Below are positions 8,374 through 17,806 of a DNA stretch of 64,000 bases, piece after piece. Numbering within the stretch: position 1 is the first letter of the stretch; every line of letters starts with the position of its first letter. Made by a program: the position numbers and the translations under genes. The stretch comes from an uncultured Granulosicoccus sp. (lineage in GTDB: Bacteria > Pseudomonadota > Gammaproteobacteria > Granulosicoccales > Granulosicoccaceae), in contig CANLXI010000029.1 in NCBI GenBank assembly GCA_947495035.1, positions 24,960 through 88,959 of the forward strand, read 5' to 3'. The notes under the pieces were generated by a model that worked only from the letters and a program-made list of their open reading frames with translations, searched no databases and had not been told where the DNA came from.

Positions 8374-9735
8374 TTAACCTCGATGACTGACCGCAAGTGG
8401 TCGGCTATCAGGCACGATAGATTCGTCTGTCAACTGATGTTCGCGCGCAATTCGAGCAAATTCAGTCGTGTCGATATCAAGCAGCAAACTGACGCTGCCA
8501 TCTTCCTGTGTTACCTCTTCCAGGACAGCCGACGCCGCATACAGCTGCGCTCTGAGCCTCCCCTGCGATGGGTCTACCAGCAACCAACCGCTGGTTCGCT
8601 GAACGGAAAGCCGATCACCGATTGCCGTGATCAACTCGTCCACCCCTTCGCCGGTGGCAGCTGACAGCCAGACCGCCTGGGTCATGTTGTTTTCCGATCG
8701 CTCGGTACGTACGGCATGTCCCGACAGATCAATCTTGTTGAACACCATCAATTGCGGCACCTTGTCCGCACCAATACCGAGCAATACCTTGTCAACGTCA
8801 TCCCTGCGCTGCTCTCGTTCCGGATCGCTGTCGTCTACAATATGCAGTAAAAGATCAGCTTCAAGAGTCTCGGTCAAAGTAGATCGAAAAGCATCCACCA
8901 GCTCATGCGGCAGATCGCGAATGAAGCCGACGGTATCAGCCAGAACCGCACTGACCCCACCCGGCAGATCCAGTCGCCTCAGCGTCGGATCCAGCGTCGC
9001 GAACAGCTGATCGGCAGCATAGACGGTTTCCTCGGTCAGCCGGTTGAACAAGGTGGATTTACCGGCGTTCGTGTAACCCACCAGGGCAACCGTGGAAATG
9101 CCCGATTTGCCGCGCTTGCTGCGACCCTGCTCTCGCTGCTGCCTGACCTTCGCCAGCCGCTTCTTCAATACCCTGACCCGCTCATTGAGCAGACGACGAT
9201 CGGTTTCCAGCTGAGTCTCACCCGGCCCTCTCAGACCGATACCGCCCTTTTGTCGTTCCAGATGCGTCCAGCCACGAACCAGCCGAGTCGACAGATGAAC
9301 CAGTTGCGCCAGCTCGACCTGCAACTTGCCTTCGAAGGTTCTCGCCCGTTGTGCAAAGATATCGAGTATCAGACTGTTTCGATCCAGCACTCTGACCTTG
9401 AATTCGCTCTCGAGGTTCCGTTCCTGACTGGGCGATAATGTCTGGCCGAACAGAACGACATCAGGCTCATGCTCGGCCAGCAGCAACTTGATCTCCTCGA
9501 TCTTGCCTGAACCGATGAAATGGCGGGCAGAGGGCTTCGAACGACTCCCCACCACGACATCCATGACATTCAGACCCGCAGACCTTGCCAGCTCGATGAA
9601 TTCCGCACGTTCGTCGTCGATATCCGTCGCATGTTCGACGGGGCCGTGTCCGGAACGCGCGGCGGCATTACGCCACTGCGCAATATCGATATGTACGAGG
9701 AGCGCATTGTCTCCACTGTCGGGACGATCAAACAA
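8374..9735 (-). CDS. hflX: GTPase HflX, ribosome-splitting factor
   Basis: GTPase that binds the 50S subunit and splits stalled or heat-damaged 70S ribosomes. The 453-residue product has the HflX N-terminal nucleotide-binding domain (ARHFIGSGKIEEIK) and a helical linker (LSTRLVRGWTHLERQKGGIG). The G domain shows G1 GYTNAGKST near residue 225, G3 DTVGF and G4 NKID. It lies between hfq (62 bases upstream) and hflK, the classical hfq-hflX-hflKC order. At about 150 residues, the C-terminal part after the G domain is normal for gammaproteobacterial HflX. Confidence 0.97.
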   Translation of the reverse strand: MFDRPDSGDNALLVHIDIAQWRNAAARSGHGPVEHATDIDDERAEFIELARSAGLNVMDVVVGSRSKPSARHFIGSGKIEEIKLLLAEHEPDVVLFGQTLSPSQERNLESEFKVRVLDRNSLILDIFAQRARTFEGKLQVELAQLVHLSTRLVRGWTHLERQKGGIGLRGPGETQLETDRRLLNERVRVLKKRLAKVRQQREQGRSKRGKSGISTVALVGYTNAGKSTLFNRLTEETVYAADQLFATLDPTLRRLDLPGGVSAVLADTVGFIRDLPHELVDAFRSTLTETLEADLLLHIVDDSDPEREQRRDDVDKVLLGIGADKVPQLMVFNKIDLSGHAVRTERSENNMTQAVWLSAATGEGVDELITAIGDRLSVQRTSGWLLVDPSQGRLRAQLYAASAVLEEVTQEDGSVSLLLDIDTTEFARIAREHQLTDESIVPDSRPLAVSHRG

Positions 9736-9797
9736 TCGGGGGCTGACTCCTCTGCCGGGCTAGGCCCCTGACAAATGGCAGAGCGCCCGGATGGCTG

Positions 9798-10040
9798 TTA
9801 CTCGTCGCTGTCTTCATCGCCCGGCATGGCGATCTTCACCGGCCGGCTGGGCACGACAGTCGAAATGGCATGCTTGTAGACCATCTGATTGACGGTATTC
9901 TTGAGAAGAACGACGAATTGGTCAAATGACTCGATCTGTCCTTGCAGCTTGATTCCGTTAACCAGGTAGATCGAGACGGGAATGCGTTCTTTACGCAAGG
10001 TATTCAGGAAAGGTTCCTGAAGAGACTGCCCTTTCGCCAT
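9798..10040 (-). CDS. hfq: RNA chaperone Hfq
   Basis: Hexameric Sm-like protein that pairs small RNAs with mRNAs. The 80-residue product starts MAKGQSLQEPFLNTLRKERI, the canonical proximal-face N-terminus. The Sm1 motif follows (VSIYLVNGIKLQGQIESFDQ), and the Sm2 motif includes VYKHAIST. The C-terminal tail is short and acidic (MPGDEDSDE), unlike the long E. coli tail. A strong ribosome-binding site (AGGATATAAGAA before ATG) is present. miaA, often immediately upstream of hfq, is absent here. The 256 bases before the next gene contain nothing I can identify. Confidence 0.98.
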   Translation of the reverse strand: MAKGQSLQEPFLNTLRKERIPVSIYLVNGIKLQGQIESFDQFVVLLKNTVNQMVYKHAISTVVPSRPVKIAMPGDEDSDE

Positions 10041-10296
10041 TTCTTATATCCTAACGGGATGTGCTTATTCACGCAGAAGCCCGTGCGGGTTCCAGACTCG
10101 CAAGGGCTTCGGCAGTATGGGAACAGAACCCTGATTGTGACCTGTACCTCGGCGTCGTGTCAATGACATGTGCATGACTGGTGCCCGGACGAGCACTGAA
10201 ACACACTGTACATCAGCACCCGAGCCCCATTAAGTCATGGTTAAGTGAGCCTTGATTAACCTGCGATTCTGCCTCAAACGCACGGGAACAGACCCC

Positions 10297-11175
10297 ATGA
10301 CTCGCATTCAAGATACCCTTTCAGCTGCCAATCGCACCCTGGATCCTCTCATCGATGCCAGGAGGTCTTCACTGACAATCCTGAGCGGTGCTCTGCTGCT
10401 TGCATTGGGCCTGGCGCAGCCCGCGGTAGCCGACACGGCAGCGCCGGATGCTTCAGACGGTTCCTATCGCAGTCAGGAAGGCCCGGTATGGACAGCGGCA
10501 CAGATCGGCGAAGCCTTGTCCCTGCCCACACTACCCGACCCGGCCGCCGCCCTGACTCGGCGCAAGAACGCCAATCAGACCGCCAGCCACCTGCAGGATG
10601 ACTGGTATCTTCAGGACACCTGGATCACTGACATCGGTGTGCTGCTGTACAACGATGCGGACGATGACGCATACTTTGCCGGTTTCAGCCTGAGCGTCGA
10701 TGCCGACTCCATCTACACCGATACGGATGTCTATCTGTCAATCGATATGCAGCGGGCCTTGCATCCTGTCGAACGACTGCACATCAGTCACGTCTTCCCG
10801 CTCTACGGCCAATCAGCTGCCGACGAATACCGCATCGACATCGAGCTGCTGAGCAACCATGTGCCAGATCACTACGATCTCATCATCGAACTGCGCGATG
10901 CGTACAACCACCAGACGCTGGACAGGGTCGATGCCAGCGATTTTTCCAATCTGCACGCCTTGCCCCTGGAATCGAACGAATACGATGACCGCTTCTACGA
11001 ACCGACGAATGAATGGCCCGGTTCGGATGAGCCCTTCTACAACGATGATGTTCAAGTCGCTGTCCGCGCAGGCAGTGCCGGCTGGCTGATGGTATTGGCT
11101 GGGTCACTGGCTCTGCTGCTACGCAGAACCCGTGCTGGCATGCCCGAGTCCGCCGCTCGCGAGGGTGGTCGGTAG
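10297..11175 (+). CDS. Exported, C-terminally membrane-anchored protein (choice-of-anchor H-like)
   Basis: A 292-residue exported protein of unknown function. I use the ATG at 10297, which follows GGGA at a 9-base distance; an upstream in-frame TTG at 10252 is possible. An N-terminal hydrophobic segment (TILSGALLLALGLAQPAVA) ends in a signal-peptidase-like AVA site. The body is Asp/Tyr-rich (WITDIGVLLYNDADDDAYFA), resembling the extracellular choice-of-anchor H proteins. The C-terminus carries a glycine/serine step, a hydrophobic helix and an Arg cluster (GSAGWLMVLAGSLALLLRRT). This recalls GlyGly-CTERM sorting tails, but the GG pair is replaced by GS/AG and 13 further residues follow. Family assignment is from pattern memory only. 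Confidence 0.7.
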   Translation: MTRIQDTLSAANRTLDPLIDARRSSLTILSGALLLALGLAQPAVADTAAPDASDGSYRSQEGPVWTAAQIGEALSLPTLPDPAAALTRRKNANQTASHLQDDWYLQDTWITDIGVLLYNDADDDAYFAGFSLSVDADSIYTDTDVYLSIDMQRALHPVERLHISHVFPLYGQSAADEYRIDIELLSNHVPDHYDLIIELRDAYNHQTLDRVDASDFSNLHALPLESNEYDDRFYEPTNEWPGSDEPFYNDDVQVAVRAGSAGWLMVLAGSLALLLRRTRAGMPESAAREGGR

Positions 11176-11276
11176 CGGGAGGGTGCAGGGGGAGCCTTTT
11201 CCGAAACGAGCACTTATACTGATCGTATCGCTGCCCACCACAGCGTGTTCCGGTGACTTGGAGGAAGCTACACCCC

Positions 11277-13178
11277 ATGGCCAACTATCGTGCAGAGTAT
11301 CAACGTTCGCTGACAGACCCATCCGCCTACTGGCTGGAACGAGCCCGGGATGTTCACTGGTACAAGGCGCCCACGCAAGGCGTCGACACCAGCCAGTCAC
11401 CATTCAATACCTGGTTTGCCGACGGCGAAATCAATGCCTGCTACAACGCACTCGATGTTCATGTGGATAACGGTCGCGGCGAACAGGCGGCCCTGATCCA
11501 TGACAGCCCCCTGACGGACAGCCAATCAACCTTCAGCTATCGCCAATTGCGTGATCAGGTGGCGCAGTTCGCCGGTGTCCTGCAATCCGAAGGCATCAAG
11601 CCCGGTGACCGGGTACTGATCTACATGCCCATGATTCCGCAGGCGGTCATCGCCGTACTGGCTTGCGCACGAATCGGTGCGATCCACAGCGTGGTATTTG
11701 GCGGCTTTGCCGCCAGAGAGCTGGCAGTGCGTATCAACGACTGCAGCCCCGGAATAATCGTCAGCGCATCCTGCGGCATCGAACCCGGCCGGGTGGTGGA
11801 ATATCAGCCACTGGTCTCCGAGGCCATTCAGCTGGCTTCCGTGCCGGTCAGCAGTTGCATTGTGTTCCAGCGCGAGCAGGCTCACTGGGAAATGCAGGAT
11901 GGTCGCGACAAGGACTGGCATGCTGCCATGGAGTCCGCCACCCCCGCAGCTTGCGTACCGCTGAAAAGCACCGACCCGCTCTACATCCTGTACACCTCCG
12001 GGACCACCGGATCGCCAAAGGGTGTCGTCAAGGACATAGGCGGCTCGGTCGTATCGCTCAAATGGACCATGTCAGCCATCTACGATGTTCAGCCCGGCGA
12101 TGTCTATTGGGCGGCCTCGGACATCGGCTGGGTCGTTGGCCATTCCTACATCATCTATGCCCCACTTTTCATGGGCTGCACGACGGTCATGTATGAGGGC
12201 AAGCCGGTGGGCACACCGGACGCCGCTGCTTTCTGGCGTGTGATCGAACAACATCGCGTCAAGGTGCTGTTTACAGCCCCCACGGCTTTTCGCGCAATAA
12301 AACGCGTCGATCCGAATGGTGAACTGATGGGAAACCATGACCTGTCCAGTCTGCAAACGCTCTTTCTGGCCGGTGAACGCTGCGACCCGGACACCCTGCA
12401 CTGGGCCGGCAGCAATCTGGGTATTCCGGTCATCGATCACTGGTGGCAGACAGAAACCGGTTATTCCATCTGCGCCAACTGCCAGGGAATCGAACGCTTG
12501 CCGATCGTACCCGGCTCCCCGTCCGTGCCTGTACCCGGCTATGACGTACAGATACTGGACAACGATGCCCAGCCTGTACCCAACGGCGAGATCGGCTCCA
12601 TCGTGGTCAGACTGCCCCTCCCACCAGGAACCTTCGTCAACCTCTGGGGGGCGGAAGAGCGATACCGCTCAGCCTATTTCGATCGATTTCCCGGATATTA
12701 CGAAACCGGTGATGCAGGCTTCATCGACGAGAACGGCTATGTGTATGTCATGGCGCGAACCGACGATGTCATCAATGTCGCCGGTCATCGTCTGTCAACC
12801 GGTGCCATGGAAGAGGCCCTGTCCAATCATCCGGACGTTGCCGAGTGTGCAGTCATGGGAGTCCGTGATGAACTCAAGGGACAATTGCCCGTGGGACTGG
12901 TCATACTCAACGACGGCTGCACCCGATCGCACGAAGATCTGAGTGCCGAACTGATCCAGCAAGTGCGTAACGACATCGGACCGGTTGCCGCCTTCAAGCT
13001 CGTCGCCATCGTCGACAGGCTACCCAAGACCCGTTCCGGCAAGATCCTGCGAGGAACGCTACGTGCCATCGCCGACTCTACCGACTGGAACATGCCCGCA
13101 ACCATAGAGGACCCCACCGTGCTGGATGACATCACCCAGAGCCTGCGCTCGCTTGGACTGGCAAGGAAACCACAATGA
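11277..13178 (+). CDS. prpE: Propionyl-CoA synthetase (AMP-forming)
   Basis: Activates propionate with ATP and CoA to propionyl-CoA. I start it at the ATG at 11277 (MANYRAEYQRS), preceded by GGAGG at 11260-11264; an in-frame ATG at 11253 lies before that site. The 633-residue product has the acyl-CoA synthetase signature YTSGTTGSPKG and the acetyl/propionyl-type DHWWQTETGY. The hinge region is YETGDAGFIDENGYVYVMAR, and the catalytic lysine lies in the C-terminal motif PKTRSGKILR. PrpE-type features include VFGGFAARELAVRI. Its stop overlaps the start of the carboxylase beta gene (ATGA), so activation and carboxylation are coupled. A TATACT at 11215-11220 may be the -10 element. Confidence 0.92.
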   Translation: MANYRAEYQRSLTDPSAYWLERARDVHWYKAPTQGVDTSQSPFNTWFADGEINACYNALDVHVDNGRGEQAALIHDSPLTDSQSTFSYRQLRDQVAQFAGVLQSEGIKPGDRVLIYMPMIPQAVIAVLACARIGAIHSVVFGGFAARELAVRINDCSPGIIVSASCGIEPGRVVEYQPLVSEAIQLASVPVSSCIVFQREQAHWEMQDGRDKDWHAAMESATPAACVPLKSTDPLYILYTSGTTGSPKGVVKDIGGSVVSLKWTMSAIYDVQPGDVYWAASDIGWVVGHSYIIYAPLFMGCTTVMYEGKPVGTPDAAAFWRVIEQHRVKVLFTAPTAFRAIKRVDPNGELMGNHDLSSLQTLFLAGERCDPDTLHWAGSNLGIPVIDHWWQTETGYSICANCQGIERLPIVPGSPSVPVPGYDVQILDNDAQPVPNGEIGSIVVRLPLPPGTFVNLWGAEERYRSAYFDRFPGYYETGDAGFIDENGYVYVMARTDDVINVAGHRLSTGAMEEALSNHPDVAECAVMGVRDELKGQLPVGLVILNDGCTRSHEDLSAELIQQVRNDIGPVAAFKLVAIVDRLPKTRSGKILRGTLRAIADSTDWNMPATIEDPTVLDDITQSLRSLGLARKPQ

Positions 13179-14707
13179 GCACCATCCATTCACGACTTGA
13201 ACACATGCGGGCAGCGGCTCTTGCCGGTGGTGGCGAGAAACGTGTCGATGCGCAGCACGCCAAGGGCAAGCTGACGGCTCGCGAACGATTGGCCGTACTG
13301 TTCGACGCCCACACCTTTCGCGAGTGGGACATGTTCGTCGAACACGATTGCCACGATTTCGGCATGCAGGACAACCGTGTCCCCGGTGACGGTGTCGTTA
13401 TCGGCTACGGCCGTGTCGACGGACGGCTGGTATTCGCCTTCAGTCAGGATTTCACGGTACTCGGCGGCTCGCTGTCGGCGGCGCATGCCCGCAAGATCTG
13501 CAAGCTGATGGACCATGCCATGAAGGTCCAGGCCCCGGTAGTCGGCATCAATGATTCCGGTGGTGCGCGTATCCAGGAAGGTGTGGCTTCTCTGGGAGGG
13601 TATGCCGATGTCTTCCAGAAAAACATCCTGGCATCCGGTGTGATTCCGCAGATCTCCCTGGTCATGGGACCCTGCGCTGGCGGCGCGGTCTATTCCCCCG
13701 CCATGACGGATTTCATCTTCATGGTTCGCGATACGTCCTACATGTTCGTCACCGGACCGGAGGTGGTCAAGACCGTAACGCATGAAGAAGTCACTCAGGA
13801 AGAACTTGGCGGTGCCGGCACACACACCAGCAAGAGCTCGGTGGCCGATGCAGCCTTCGACAATGACATCGAAGCATTACTGCAAGTGCGCCGCTTTCTG
13901 CATTTTCTGCCGTCGAACAATCGGGAACCGGCGCCCAGACGCGATAGCGGAGACGATCCGGCACGTCAGATCCCCGCGCTGGACACACTCGTTCCCGAGA
14001 ACCCCAACCTGCCCTATGACATTCGGGAACTGGTCAGTCGAGTCTGTGACGAAGAGGACTTCTTCGAAATACAGGCCGATTTCGCCGCCAATATCGTCAT
14101 AGGCCTGGGCCGCATGAATGGCGAAACCGTGGGCTTCGTGGCCAATCAGCCCATGATTCTTGCCGGATGTCTGGATATCAATGCCAGCCGCAAGGCAGCA
14201 CGCTTCGTGCGTTTCTGCGACGCCTTCTCGATTCCGATCGTGACCTTTGTCGATGTGCCGGGATTTCTGCCAGGCACCGCCCAGGAATACGGTGGCATCA
14301 TCAAGCATGGCGCCAAACTGCTGTTTGCCTATGGAGAGGCAACCGTGCCGAAGATCACGGTCATCACACGCAAGGCCTATGGTGGCGCCTATGACGTCAT
14401 GTCATCCAAGCACCTGCGCGGTGACATCAACTATGCCTTCCCGACTGCCGAGATAGCTGTCATGGGCCCCAAGGGGGCGGTGGAAATCATCTTCAGGGCC
14501 GATCGCAACGACCCCGAACGCATCGAGGCACGTACGAACGAGTACCGCGAGAAATTTGCCAATCCCTTCGTGGCCGGCAGACTGGGATTCATCGATGACG
14601 TGATCATGCCGCACAGTACCCGTGCACATATCTGCCGCGATCTGGACATGCTGCGCAGCAAACAGCTGGACAATCCGTGGAAGAAACACGACAACATTCC
14701 CCTCTGA
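13175..14707 (+). CDS. pccB: Propionyl-CoA carboxylase beta (carboxyltransferase) subunit
   Basis: Transfers the carboxyl group from biotin to propionyl-CoA, giving (S)-methylmalonyl-CoA. The 510-residue product has the ACC/PCC beta fold. Visible motifs are the N-terminal HAKGKLTARERLAVLFD, the first oxyanion region GINDSGGARIQEGVASLGGY and MGPCAGGAVYSPAMTDF. The second half has FVDVPGFLPGTAQEYGGIIK and ITRKAYGGAYDVMSSKHLRG. Length and motifs fit PccB better than AccD. It sits between prpE (4-base overlap) and the biotin-carrying alpha subunit (10-base gap). Acetyl-CoA or mixed specificity is possible, but context favours propionyl-CoA. Confidence 0.94.
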   Translation: MSTIHSRLEHMRAAALAGGGEKRVDAQHAKGKLTARERLAVLFDAHTFREWDMFVEHDCHDFGMQDNRVPGDGVVIGYGRVDGRLVFAFSQDFTVLGGSLSAAHARKICKLMDHAMKVQAPVVGINDSGGARIQEGVASLGGYADVFQKNILASGVIPQISLVMGPCAGGAVYSPAMTDFIFMVRDTSYMFVTGPEVVKTVTHEEVTQEELGGAGTHTSKSSVADAAFDNDIEALLQVRRFLHFLPSNNREPAPRRDSGDDPARQIPALDTLVPENPNLPYDIRELVSRVCDEEDFFEIQADFAANIVIGLGRMNGETVGFVANQPMILAGCLDINASRKAARFVRFCDAFSIPIVTFVDVPGFLPGTAQEYGGIIKHGAKLLFAYGEATVPKITVITRKAYGGAYDVMSSKHLRGDINYAFPTAEIAVMGPKGAVEIIFRADRNDPERIEARTNEYREKFANPFVAGRLGFIDDVIMPHSTRAHICRDLDMLRSKQLDNPWKKHDNIPL

Positions 14708-14717
14708 GGCGATTGCG

Positions 14718-16745
14718 ATGAAGACTGAAATCCGGAAAATACTCATCGCCAATCGTGGCGAGATCGCCTGTCGCGTCATTCGTACAGCCAGGCGTCTGGG
14801 CATCGCAACCGTTGCCGTCTACTCCGATGCCGATGCAAAGGCACTGCATGTACGCCAGGCAGATGAAGCGGTCCACATCGGTGGCAATGCCTCCGCGGAC
14901 AGTTATCTGCGTATCGAAGCCATTGTCGATGCCGTCAGGCAGACCGGCGCCGATGCCGTGCACCCGGGATTCGGCTTCCTGTCCGAAAACGCCCGTTTCG
15001 CCACGGCACTGGAAGAGGCTGGCATCATCTTCATCGGCCCCGGCGTCAAGGCCATGGAGGTCATGGGAGACAAGATCGAGTCGAAGAAGCTCGCTGATTC
15101 TGCCGGTGTCAACACGGTGCCCGGGCACCCCGATGCGATGGACAATGCCGACCAGGCCCATGAAGTAGCGGCCCGGATCGGCTGTCCGGTCATGCTCAAG
15201 GCATCCGCTGGCGGTGGCGGCAAGGGCATGCGGGTTGCCAATACCCTCGATGAGGTACGCGACGGATTCATTGCCGCTCAGAACGAGGCGCGCAACGCCT
15301 TCGGCGATGATCGCGTGTTCGTGGAGAAATTCATCGAACAGCCACGGCATATCGAAATCCAGCTGATCGCCGATGCTCACGGCAATTGCATCTATCTGGG
15401 AGAGCGCGAATGTTCCATACAGAGACGCCATCAGAAGGTCATCGAAGAGGCTCCCTCGTCCTTCATCAGTGATGCAACGCGCAAGGCCATGGGAGAGCAG
15501 GCAGTCGCACTGGCTGCAGCGGTAGACTATTGCTCCGCAGGCACCGTCGAATTCATCGTTGATGCGCAGGAGAATTTCTACTTTCTGGAAATGAACACAA
15601 GGTTGCAGGTAGAGCACCCGGTGACCGAATGCATAACCGGTGTCGACCTTGTAGAACTGATGATTCAGGTTGCCGCCGGAGAACCTCTGCCTCTGACGCA
15701 GGAAGACGTGCAGATCAATGGCTGGTCGTTCGAGGCGCGTGTCTATGCCGAAGATCCGGATCGCGGCTTCCTGCCATCCACCGGGCGTATCACCCATTAT
15801 GCCCCGCCGGACACCGGGGTGCGTGAGAACGGTGCCTACACTCGCGTCGATACCGGCATTGACGCCGGCGGCGAGATCTCGATGTTCTACGACCCGATGA
15901 TTGCCAAGCTTGTCACCTGGGCACCTGATCGTCAGCAGGCCATCGAACACATGCAGCAAGCCATTGACAGCTATCGCATTCGAGGGGTTCAGAGCAACCT
16001 GCCCTTCCTGGCAGCCCTGTTTGCCCACCCGGCCCTGCAGGCGGGCGATCTGACAACACGCTTCATCGACGACCATTTCCCGGAAGGTTTCGACAGTCGC
16101 AAGCATGAAGGTGAGACCTTCGAGATCCTGCCAATGGTCGCTGCCTGGATCGAGTGGCGCAGTCGACTGCGAGATCGCAAGGTCGTGGACGCCCCCATGG
16201 TGTCACGTTCATCGGTGATGACGGCTCTGGGTGAGGACCTGGAAACCCGCATCGAATCGTCGGACGAACTGGAGGAAGTACTCTCGGTCATCTCCGCCGA
16301 GGTTCGCCATGATGTGTCGATGAACCGCTTGACGAGTATCATCACCCACTGGCAGCCGGGAGACTGGTTGTTCGAAGGTTCCATTGATGACATCGACATC
16401 CGTGTCGGGGTCGAGCGCGACGGCAACTGGTGGCGATTGAGTCAGGGAGGTTCTGTCCGGGAGTTCATGGTGCTTGAACCACACATTGCCGACCTGATGG
16501 AACACATGCCTGTCAGGCAATCGCAGGATCTGTCACGCTATCTGCTCTCTCCCATGCCCGGATTGCTGATGAAGATTCTGGTTGAAAAGGGGGACAAGGT
16601 CACCGCCGGTCAGGACCTGGCCATCATCGAGGCCATGAAAATGGAAAACACCCTGACGGCCAGTGTCGATGGCACAGTATCGGATATCGTTGCCGGAATA
16701 GGCGACAGTCTGGCAGTCGACGCTGTCATCATGGAATTCGAATAG
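14718..16745 (+). CDS. pccA: Propionyl-CoA carboxylase alpha subunit (biotin carboxylase + BCCP)
   Basis: Carboxylates biotin with ATP and bicarbonate and carries the biotin on its own C-terminal domain. I start it at the ATG at 14718 (MKTEIRKILIANRGEIACRV), giving 675 residues; the frame is open further upstream inside pccB. The ATP-grasp domain shows the Gly-rich loop KASAGGGGKGMRVA, then HIEIQLIADAHGNCIYLGER and FLEMNTRLQVEHPVTE. The biotinyl domain ends with the biotin attachment site EAMKMENTL about 35 residues from the C-terminus. It is the third gene of prpE-pccB-pccA-mce. Confidence 0.95.
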   Translation: MKTEIRKILIANRGEIACRVIRTARRLGIATVAVYSDADAKALHVRQADEAVHIGGNASADSYLRIEAIVDAVRQTGADAVHPGFGFLSENARFATALEEAGIIFIGPGVKAMEVMGDKIESKKLADSAGVNTVPGHPDAMDNADQAHEVAARIGCPVMLKASAGGGGKGMRVANTLDEVRDGFIAAQNEARNAFGDDRVFVEKFIEQPRHIEIQLIADAHGNCIYLGERECSIQRRHQKVIEEAPSSFISDATRKAMGEQAVALAAAVDYCSAGTVEFIVDAQENFYFLEMNTRLQVEHPVTECITGVDLVELMIQVAAGEPLPLTQEDVQINGWSFEARVYAEDPDRGFLPSTGRITHYAPPDTGVRENGAYTRVDTGIDAGGEISMFYDPMIAKLVTWAPDRQQAIEHMQQAIDSYRIRGVQSNLPFLAALFAHPALQAGDLTTRFIDDHFPEGFDSRKHEGETFEILPMVAAWIEWRSRLRDRKVVDAPMVSRSSVMTALGEDLETRIESSDELEEVLSVISAEVRHDVSMNRLTSIITHWQPGDWLFEGSIDDIDIRVGVERDGNWWRLSQGGSVREFMVLEPHIADLMEHMPVRQSQDLSRYLLSPMPGLLMKILVEKGDKVTAGQDLAIIEAMKMENTLTASVDGTVSDIVAGIGDSLAVDAVIMEFE

Positions 16746-16757
16746 GACGTAACGAGC

Positions 16758-17174
16758 ATGATAGGAAGACTCAATCACGTGGCCCTGGTCGTCGCCGACC
16801 TGGACGCCGCCTGCAGTAGCTGGCAACACATGCTGGGTGCACAACTGTCAGAGCCACAAGCCCTGCCCGAGCACGGCGTGACGGTCGTGTTCATCGATCT
16901 GCCCAACACCCGTATCGAATTGCTCGAACCGCTCGGCGACGGCTCCCCAGTCAGCCGTTTTCTGGAAAAGCACGTAGGTGGTGGCATGCATCACATCTGC
17001 CTTGAAGTCGAGGATATCGTCGAGGCCCGCGATGATCTGATTGCCAAGGGGGCACGCATTCTCGGCAATGGTGAACCCAAAATCGGTGCGCATGGAAACC
17101 CTGTACTGTTCATGCACCCGGGAGACTTTCACGGTACCCTGATCGAGTTGGAAGAGGTCAAGCCCGAGGCTTGA
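16758..17174 (+). CDS. mce: Methylmalonyl-CoA epimerase
   Basis: A 138-residue vicinal-oxygen-chelate protein that interconverts (S)- and (R)-methylmalonyl-CoA, the step after propionyl-CoA carboxylation. The start IGRLNHVALVVADLDAACSS carries the first metal-ligand His. FIDLPNTRIELLEPLGDGSP, GGGMHHICLEVEDI with the second ligand, and HGTLIELEEV complete the family pattern. It follows pccA by 12 bases and closes the operon. The B12-dependent methylmalonyl-CoA mutase that would use its product is not in the window. Confidence 0.93.
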   Translation: MIGRLNHVALVVADLDAACSSWQHMLGAQLSEPQALPEHGVTVVFIDLPNTRIELLEPLGDGSPVSRFLEKHVGGGMHHICLEVEDIVEARDDLIAKGARILGNGEPKIGAHGNPVLFMHPGDFHGTLIELEEVKPEA

Positions 17175-17252
17175 TCAACCGCACTTCTAAGGATGACTTT
17201 TCGTCACTCGTCTTCACGGCAGACACATCCTCCCCTCACCGGATATCCGTAG

Positions 17253-17672
17253 ATGCGCTCGATCAACACCATCAGCCTGCTGGTACACGACTACGATGAA
17301 GCCATTGCCTTCTATATTCGGAAACTGGGCTTCAGCCTGCTGGAGGACAGCGCTCTGGGCGATGACGGCAAGCGCTGGGTCCTGATCAGCCCGGGAGGGG
17401 GTTCATCAGAACCGGCAAGCAGCGGCCGTGGTGGCGGTGCCACGCTGTTGCTGGCCAGGGCCAGTGGCGAGAAGCAGATTCAGGCCGTCGGCAATCAGGC
17501 CGGCGGGCGTGTCATGTTCTTTCTGCATACGGACGACTTCTGGCAAGACTACCAGGCCATGAGCAAAGCCGGCGTCATCTTCAATGAAGAGCCGCGCGAA
17601 GAGGTTTACGGCACCATAGCGGTATTTCAGGATTTATACGGTAATCTCTGGGATCTTATACAGCCTGCCTGA
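17253..17672 (+). CDS. VOC (glyoxalase/bleomycin resistance-like) family protein
   Basis: A 139-residue single-domain vicinal-oxygen-chelate protein. Motifs are INTISLLVHDYDEAIAFYIR at the N-terminus, GFSLLEDSALGDDGKRWVLI, and the C-terminal IAVFQDLYGNLWDLIQPA, which carries the usual YGN-x-WDL end. It lies 78 bases after mce on the same strand, possibly from read-through or its own promoter. The substrate cannot be told from sequence. Detoxification or a lactoylglutathione-like activity would be guesses, since most such small VOC proteins remain uncharacterised. Confidence 0.85.
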   Translation: MRSINTISLLVHDYDEAIAFYIRKLGFSLLEDSALGDDGKRWVLISPGGGSSEPASSGRGGGATLLLARASGEKQIQAVGNQAGGRVMFFLHTDDFWQDYQAMSKAGVIFNEEPREEVYGTIAVFQDLYGNLWDLIQPA

Positions 17673-17806
17673 TGTCACACTGTATTCCACACCGTGACCG
17701 CTGAGGCACCTGCAGAGCATTAAGCTGTAAAATTGCCTGATCGCATCTGCGGTCAAGGCCTCGGCCCACGTCCCAGATCACCGCCAGAGACTGTACGGAT
17801 CCCAGC

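Noticed and set aside
14604..16106. A 500-codon minus-strand frame inside pccA
   Set aside because: The + strand encodes biotin carboxylase with all motifs; GC-rich codon bias explains the antisense frame.
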